A stretch of 64,000 nucleotides of DNA from Cinclus cinclus. Taxonomy: Eukaryota; Chordata; Aves; Passeriformes; Cinclidae. A model generated the notes under the pieces. That model was not told where the DNA came from. It ran no database searches and was given only the letters and a program-made list of their open reading frames with translations. Made by a program: the position numbers and the translations under genes. Where the stretch lies: assembly GCF_963662255.1 (NCBI RefSeq), contig NW_026912214.1, positions 124,001 through 188,000 on the forward strand, in the 5' to 3' direction. Shown here piece by piece: positions 59,907-64,000 of the stretch (within the stretch, counting starts at the first letter, position 1; every line of letters starts with the position of its first letter).

Positions 59907-62900
59907 TTGGGTCACAATGGTTCCTTGCTTCTCTTAACCTCTGTGGTGTCACAATGCATCCCATGCCTTTTTAGGCCACTTGATGTCACAATGAATCATT
60001 TGATTCTTGGCCTCCATGGTGTCATAATGGTTCCTTGTTTCTATTGGGCCCCATGCTGTCACAATTCATTCCCTGGCCCTTTTACGCCCCCTGGTGTCAA
60101 ATGGGATCCTGGTATTTTTAGCCTCCTTTGGGTCACAATGGATCCTTGCTTCTCTTAACCCCTGTGGTGTCACAATTAATCCCATGCCCTTTTAGGCCAC
60201 TTGATGTCACAATGAATCATTTGATTCTTGGCCTCCATGGTGGCATAATAGATCCTTGCTTCTATTGGTCCCCGTGCTGTAACAATCCATCCCTGGCCCT
60301 TATTATACCCCCTGGTGCCACAAGGGATCATTAGATTGTTAGCCTGCATTGGGTCACAATGGTTCCTTGCTTCTCTTAACCTCTGTGGTGTCACAATGCA
60401 TTCCAAGCCCTTTTAGGCCACTTGATGTCACAATGAACCATTTGATTCTTGGCCTTCATGGTGTCATAATGGTTCCTTGCTTCTATAGGTCCCCATGCTG
60501 TCAGAGTCCATCCGTGGTCCTTTTGCGCCCACCGGTGTCAAAAGGGATTCTTAGATTGTTAGCCTGCATTGGGTCACAATGGTTCCTTGCTTCTCTTAAC
60601 CCCTGTGGTGTCACAATGCATCCCATGGCCTTTTAGGCCACTTGATGTCACAATGAATCATTTGATTCTTGGCCTCCATGGTGTCATAATGGTTCCTTGT
60701 TTCTATTGGGCCCCATGCCTTCACAATACATCCCTGCCCCTTTTAGGCCCCTTGGTGTCAAAAGGGATCATTAGATTGTTAGCCTCCATTGGGTCACAAT
60801 GGATCCTTACTTCTCTTAACCTCTGTGGTGTCACAATGCATCCCATGCCCTTTTAGGCCACTTGATGTCACAATGAATCATTTGATTCTTGGCCTCCATG
60901 GTGGTGTAATTGTACCAGGTTTTACTTGGGCCCCATGCTTTCACAATTCATCCCTGGCCCTTTTAGGCCCATTGGTGTCACAAGGGATCATTAGATTGTT
61001 AGCCTGCATTGGGTCACAATGGATCCTTGCTTCTCTTAACCTCTGTGGTGTCACAATGCATCCCATGCCCTTTTAGGCCACTTGATGTCACAATGAATCA
61101 TTTGATTCTTGGCCTCCATGGCGGCATAATAGATCCTTGCATCTATTGGTCCCCATGCTGTCAGAGTTCATCCGTGGTCCTTTTGCGCACCCGGGTGTCA
61201 AAAGTGGTTCTTAGATTGTTAGCCTGCATTGGGTCACAATGGATCCTTGCTTCTCTTAACCCCTGTGGTGTCACAATGCATCCCATGCCCTTTTAGGCCA
61301 CTTGATGTCACAATGAATCATTTGATTCTTGGCCTCCATGGTGGCATAATTGTACCAGGTTTTAATTGGGCCCCATGCTTTCACAATTCATCCCTGCCCC
61401 TTTTAGGCCCATTGGTGTCAAAAGGGATCATTAGATTGTTAGCCTGCATTGGGTCACAATGGATCCTTGCTTCTCTTAACCCCTGTGCTGTCACAATGCA
61501 TCCCATGCCCTTTTAGGCCACATGATGTCACAATGAATTATTTGATTCTTGGCCTCCATGGCGGCATAATAGATCCTTGCTTCTATTGGTCCCCGTGCTG
61601 TAACAATTCATCCCTGGCCCTTTTAGGCCCATTGGTGTCACAAGGGATCATTAGATTGTTAGCCTGCATTGGGTCACAATGGTGCCTTGCTTCTCTTAAC
61701 CTCTGTGGTTTCACAATGCATCCCATGCCCTTTTAGGCCACTTGATGTCACAATGAATCATTTGATTCTTGGCCTCCATGGTGTCATAATGGTTCCTTGT
61801 TTCTATTGGGCCCCATGCTGTCACAATTCATCCCTGGCCCTATTACGCCCCCTGGTGTCAAATGGGATCCTGGGATTATTAGCCTCCATTGGGTCACAAT
61901 GCATCCTTGCTTCTCTTAACCCCTGTGGTGTCACAATGCATCCCATGCCCTTTTAGGCCACTTGATGTCACGATGAATCATTTGATTCTTGGCCTCCACG
62001 GTGGCATAATAGATCCTTGTTTCTATTGGTCCCCGTGCTGTAACAATCCATCCCTGGCCCTTTTTATACCCCCTGGTGCCACAAGGGATCATTAGATTGT
62101 TAGCCTGCATTGGGTCACAATGGTTCCTTGCTTCTCTTAACCTCTGTGGTGTCACAATGCATTCCAAGCCCTTTTAGGCCACTTAGTCTTACAATGAACC
62201 ATTTGATTCTTGGCCTTCATGGTGTCATAATGGTTCCTTGCTTCTATAGGTCCCCATGGTGTCAGAGTCCATCCGTGGTCCTTTTGCGCCCCCTGGTGTC
62301 AAAAGGGATTCTTAGATTGTTAGCCTGCATTGGGTCACAATGGTTCCTTGCTTCTCTTAACCTCTGTGCTGTCACAATGCATCCCATGACCTTTTAGGCC
62401 ACTTGATGTCACAATGAATCATTTGATTCTTGGCCTCCATGGTGGTGTAATTGTACCAGGTTTTACTTGGGCCCCATGCTTTCACAATTCATCCCTGGCC
62501 CTTTTAGGCCCATGGTGCCACAAGGGATCATTAGATTGTTAGCCTGCATTGGGTCACAATGGTGCCTTGCTTCTCTTAACCTCTGTGGTGTCACAATGCA
62601 TCCCATGCCCTTTTAGGCCACTTGATGTCACAATGAATCATTTGATTCTTGGCCTCCATGGTGTCATAATGGTTCCTTGTTTCTATTGGGCCCCATGCTG
62701 TCACAATTCATCCCTGGCCCTTTTACGCCCCCTGGTGTCAAATGGGATCCTGGGATTATTAGCCTCCATTGGGTCACAATGCATCCTTGCTTCTCTTAAC
62801 CCCTGTGGTGTCACAATGCATCCCATGCCCTTTTAGGCCACTTGATGTCACAATGAATCATTTGATTCTTGGCCTCCACGGTGGCATAATAGGTCCTTGC

Positions 62901-63282
62901 TTCTATTGGACCCCGTGCTGTAACAATCCATCCCTGGCCCTTTTAGGCCCATTGGTGTCACAAGGGATCATTAGATTGTTAGCCTGCATTGGGTCACAAT
63001 GGTTCCTTGCTTCTCTTAACCTCTGTGGTGTCACAATGCATCCCATGCCCTTTTAGGCCACTTGATGTCACAATGAATTATTTGATTCTTGGCCTCCATG
63101 GTGTCATAATGGTTCCTTGTTTCTATTGGGCCCCATGCCTTCACAATACATCCCTGCCCCTTTTAGGCGCATTGGTGTCAAAAGGGATCAATAGATTGTT
63201 AGCCTCCATTGGGTCACAATGGATCCTTACTTCTCTTAACCCCTGGGCTGTCACAATGCATCCCATACCCTTTTAGGCCGCA

Positions 63283-63290
63283 TGACGTCA
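63283..63290. other. TGACGTCA octamer, 14,529-bp copy
   Basis: It is the counterpart of the octamer at 48,754 in the right-hand duplicated segment. Confidence 0.6.
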
Positions 63291-64000
63291 CAATGAATCA
63301 TTTGATTCTTGGCCTCCATGGCGGCATAATAGATCCTTGCATCTATAGGTCCCCATGCTGTCAGAGTTCATCCGTGGTCCTTTTGCGCACCCGGGTGTCA
63401 AAAGTGATTCTTAGATTGTTAGCCTGCATTGGGTCACAATGGATCCTTGCTTCTCTTAACCCCTGTGGTGTCACAATGCATCCCATGCCCTTTTAGGCCA
63501 CTTGATGTCACAATGAATCATTTGATTCTTGGCCTCCATGGTGGCATAATTGTACCAGGTTTTAATTGGGCCCCATGCTTTCACAATTCATCCCTGCCCC
63601 TTTTAGGCCCATTGGTGTCAAAAGGGATCATTAGATTGTTAGCCTGCATTGGGTCACAATGGATCCTTGCTTCTCTTAACCCCTGTGCTGTCACAATGCA
63701 TCCCATGCCCTTTTAGGCCACATGATGTCACAATGAATTATTTGATTCTTGGCCTCCATGGCGGCATAATAGATCCTTGATTCTATTGGTCCCCGTGCTG
63801 TAACAATTCATCCCTGGCCCTTTTAGGCCCATTGGTGTCACAAGGGATCATTAGATTGTTAGCCTGCATTGGGTCACAATGGTTCCTTGCTTCTCTTAAC
63901 CTCTGTGGTGTCACAATGCATCCCATGCCCTTTTAGGCCACTTGATGTCACAATGAATCATTTGATTCTTGGCCTCCATGGTGTCATAATGGTTCCTTGT

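Larger units (their letters stand above)
1..64000 (+). repeat. Satellite DNA array, 220-bp monomer, head to tail, fills the window
   Basis: The landmark TTGGGTCACAATG, allowing point changes, recurs every 219-221 bp from 13 to 63,869. No spacing departs from a multiple of this period, so about 290 monomers are present without insertion, inversion or unique spacer. Every monomer lies in the same orientation. Monomers fall into a few recognisable types ordered in multimeric blocks, which is the usual form of centromeric or pericentromeric satellite in animals and plants. No gene is supported: short open frames recur once per monomer, mostly begin at TTG, and stop at the same TTTTAG because 220 is not divisible by three. 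I do not recognise the satellite family, and the chromosomal location is inference. Confidence 0.97.
55350..64000 (+). repeat. 8.65-kb duplicated segment, right copy (runs off the window)
   Basis: This matches 40,821-49,471 monomer for monomer, and the window edge cuts the match, so its true length is unknown. Differences are single bases, for example CCCCTGTGG at 61,260 against CCGCTGTGG at 46,731, and CTGTGGTGTC at 62,809 against CTGTGCTGTC at 48,280. The last monomer (from 63,869) is cut before its diagnostic region and is U by homology to 49340. Confidence 0.9.

Noticed and set aside
13..63716. Hundreds of similar open frames of 63-95 codons on the + strand
   Set aside because: They recur once per monomer, start mainly at TTG, end at the same TTTTAG, and overlap by 68 bp because the 220-bp period shifts the frame by one base. 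Indels of one base occur freely among monomers, so there is no sign of coding constraint.
1..64000. CENP-B box (pattern TTCG....A..CGGG)
   Set aside because: I saw no monomer with this pattern. TTCG is rare and no example is followed by CGGG at the right distance. This was a by-eye search, so a computed scan should confirm it.
1..64000. Tandem copies being an assembly artefact
   Set aside because: This cannot be excluded by reading alone. However, private point changes distinguish the copies and nest consistently (for example marks shared at 9,470 and 14,529 bp), which favours real duplications over mechanical duplication of contigs.
1..64000. Telomere repeats, rRNA, tRNA or transposon termini
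   Set aside because: No run of telomeric hexamers, no tRNA-like or rRNA-like segment, and no break in the 220-bp phase where an element could sit.

Overview
The whole 64 kb window is one uninterrupted tandem-repeat (satellite) array. I see no gene, RNA gene, transposon or unique sequence. About 290 monomers of 219-221 bp, nearly all 220 or 221, run head to tail on one strand. Each monomer carries the landmark TTGGGTCACAATG (first complete one at 13, last at 63,869). The organism is probably a eukaryote with a CpG-methylated genome, most likely a vertebrate: a hand count of one monomer (1334-1553) gives 47.7% GC, one CpG where about 12 are expected, and clear TpG and CpA excess. Species and chromosomal site (pericentromere, centromere or heterochromatic block) cannot be told from the sequence alone.

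The array is built at several nested levels. Level 1 is a degenerate 36-37 bp unit with core TGTCACAATG. Level 2 is three such units (37+37+36 = 110 bp). Level 3 is two diverged 110-bp halves forming the 220-bp monomer. Level 4 is monomer types in a fixed order, forming higher-order repeats (HORs) of 3, 4, 8, 9, 11, 12 and 14 monomers. Level 5 is large duplications with offsets of 9,470, 10,790 (13,213 after an internal 2,423-bp duplication), 14,529 and 20,039 bp.

Type names used here (my own, based mainly on the second half of the monomer): P (CTTTTACGCCCCC then CAAATGGGATCCTGGG); Q (TTTTTATACCCCC, GTGCCACAAGGG, 221 bp); R (CATTCCAAGCCC, CTATAGGTCC, GTCAGAGT); S (GTAATTGTACCAGG, ACTTGGGCCCC, CACAAGGG); S2 (S-like with CCCAATTTAGG, usually 221 bp); S3 (S-like with TTTAATTGGGCCCC); U (CCATGCCTTCACAATACATCC); V (GAATTATTTG, ATGGCGGC, CCCATTGGTG); VR (V/R hybrid).

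Layout: 1-5,950 holds two full copies and one truncated copy of a 12-monomer HOR. 5,960-9,482 is an irregular mixture. 9,471-14,106 copies 1-4,636. 14,108-15,429 is a duplicated P-Q-R trimer. 15,430-26,219 is a 49-monomer unit. 26,220-38,786 is its second copy, with an extra 2,423-bp internal duplication. 38,787-39,652 is transitional. 39,653-43,616 is a doubled 9-monomer unit. 43,617-51,540 holds mixed blocks with a doubled 4-mer. 51,541-55,349 holds an 8-mer duplication plus a relic of the left-hand family. 55,350-64,000 copies 40,821-49,471. Reading was by eye and by spacing arithmetic; no percent identities were computed.
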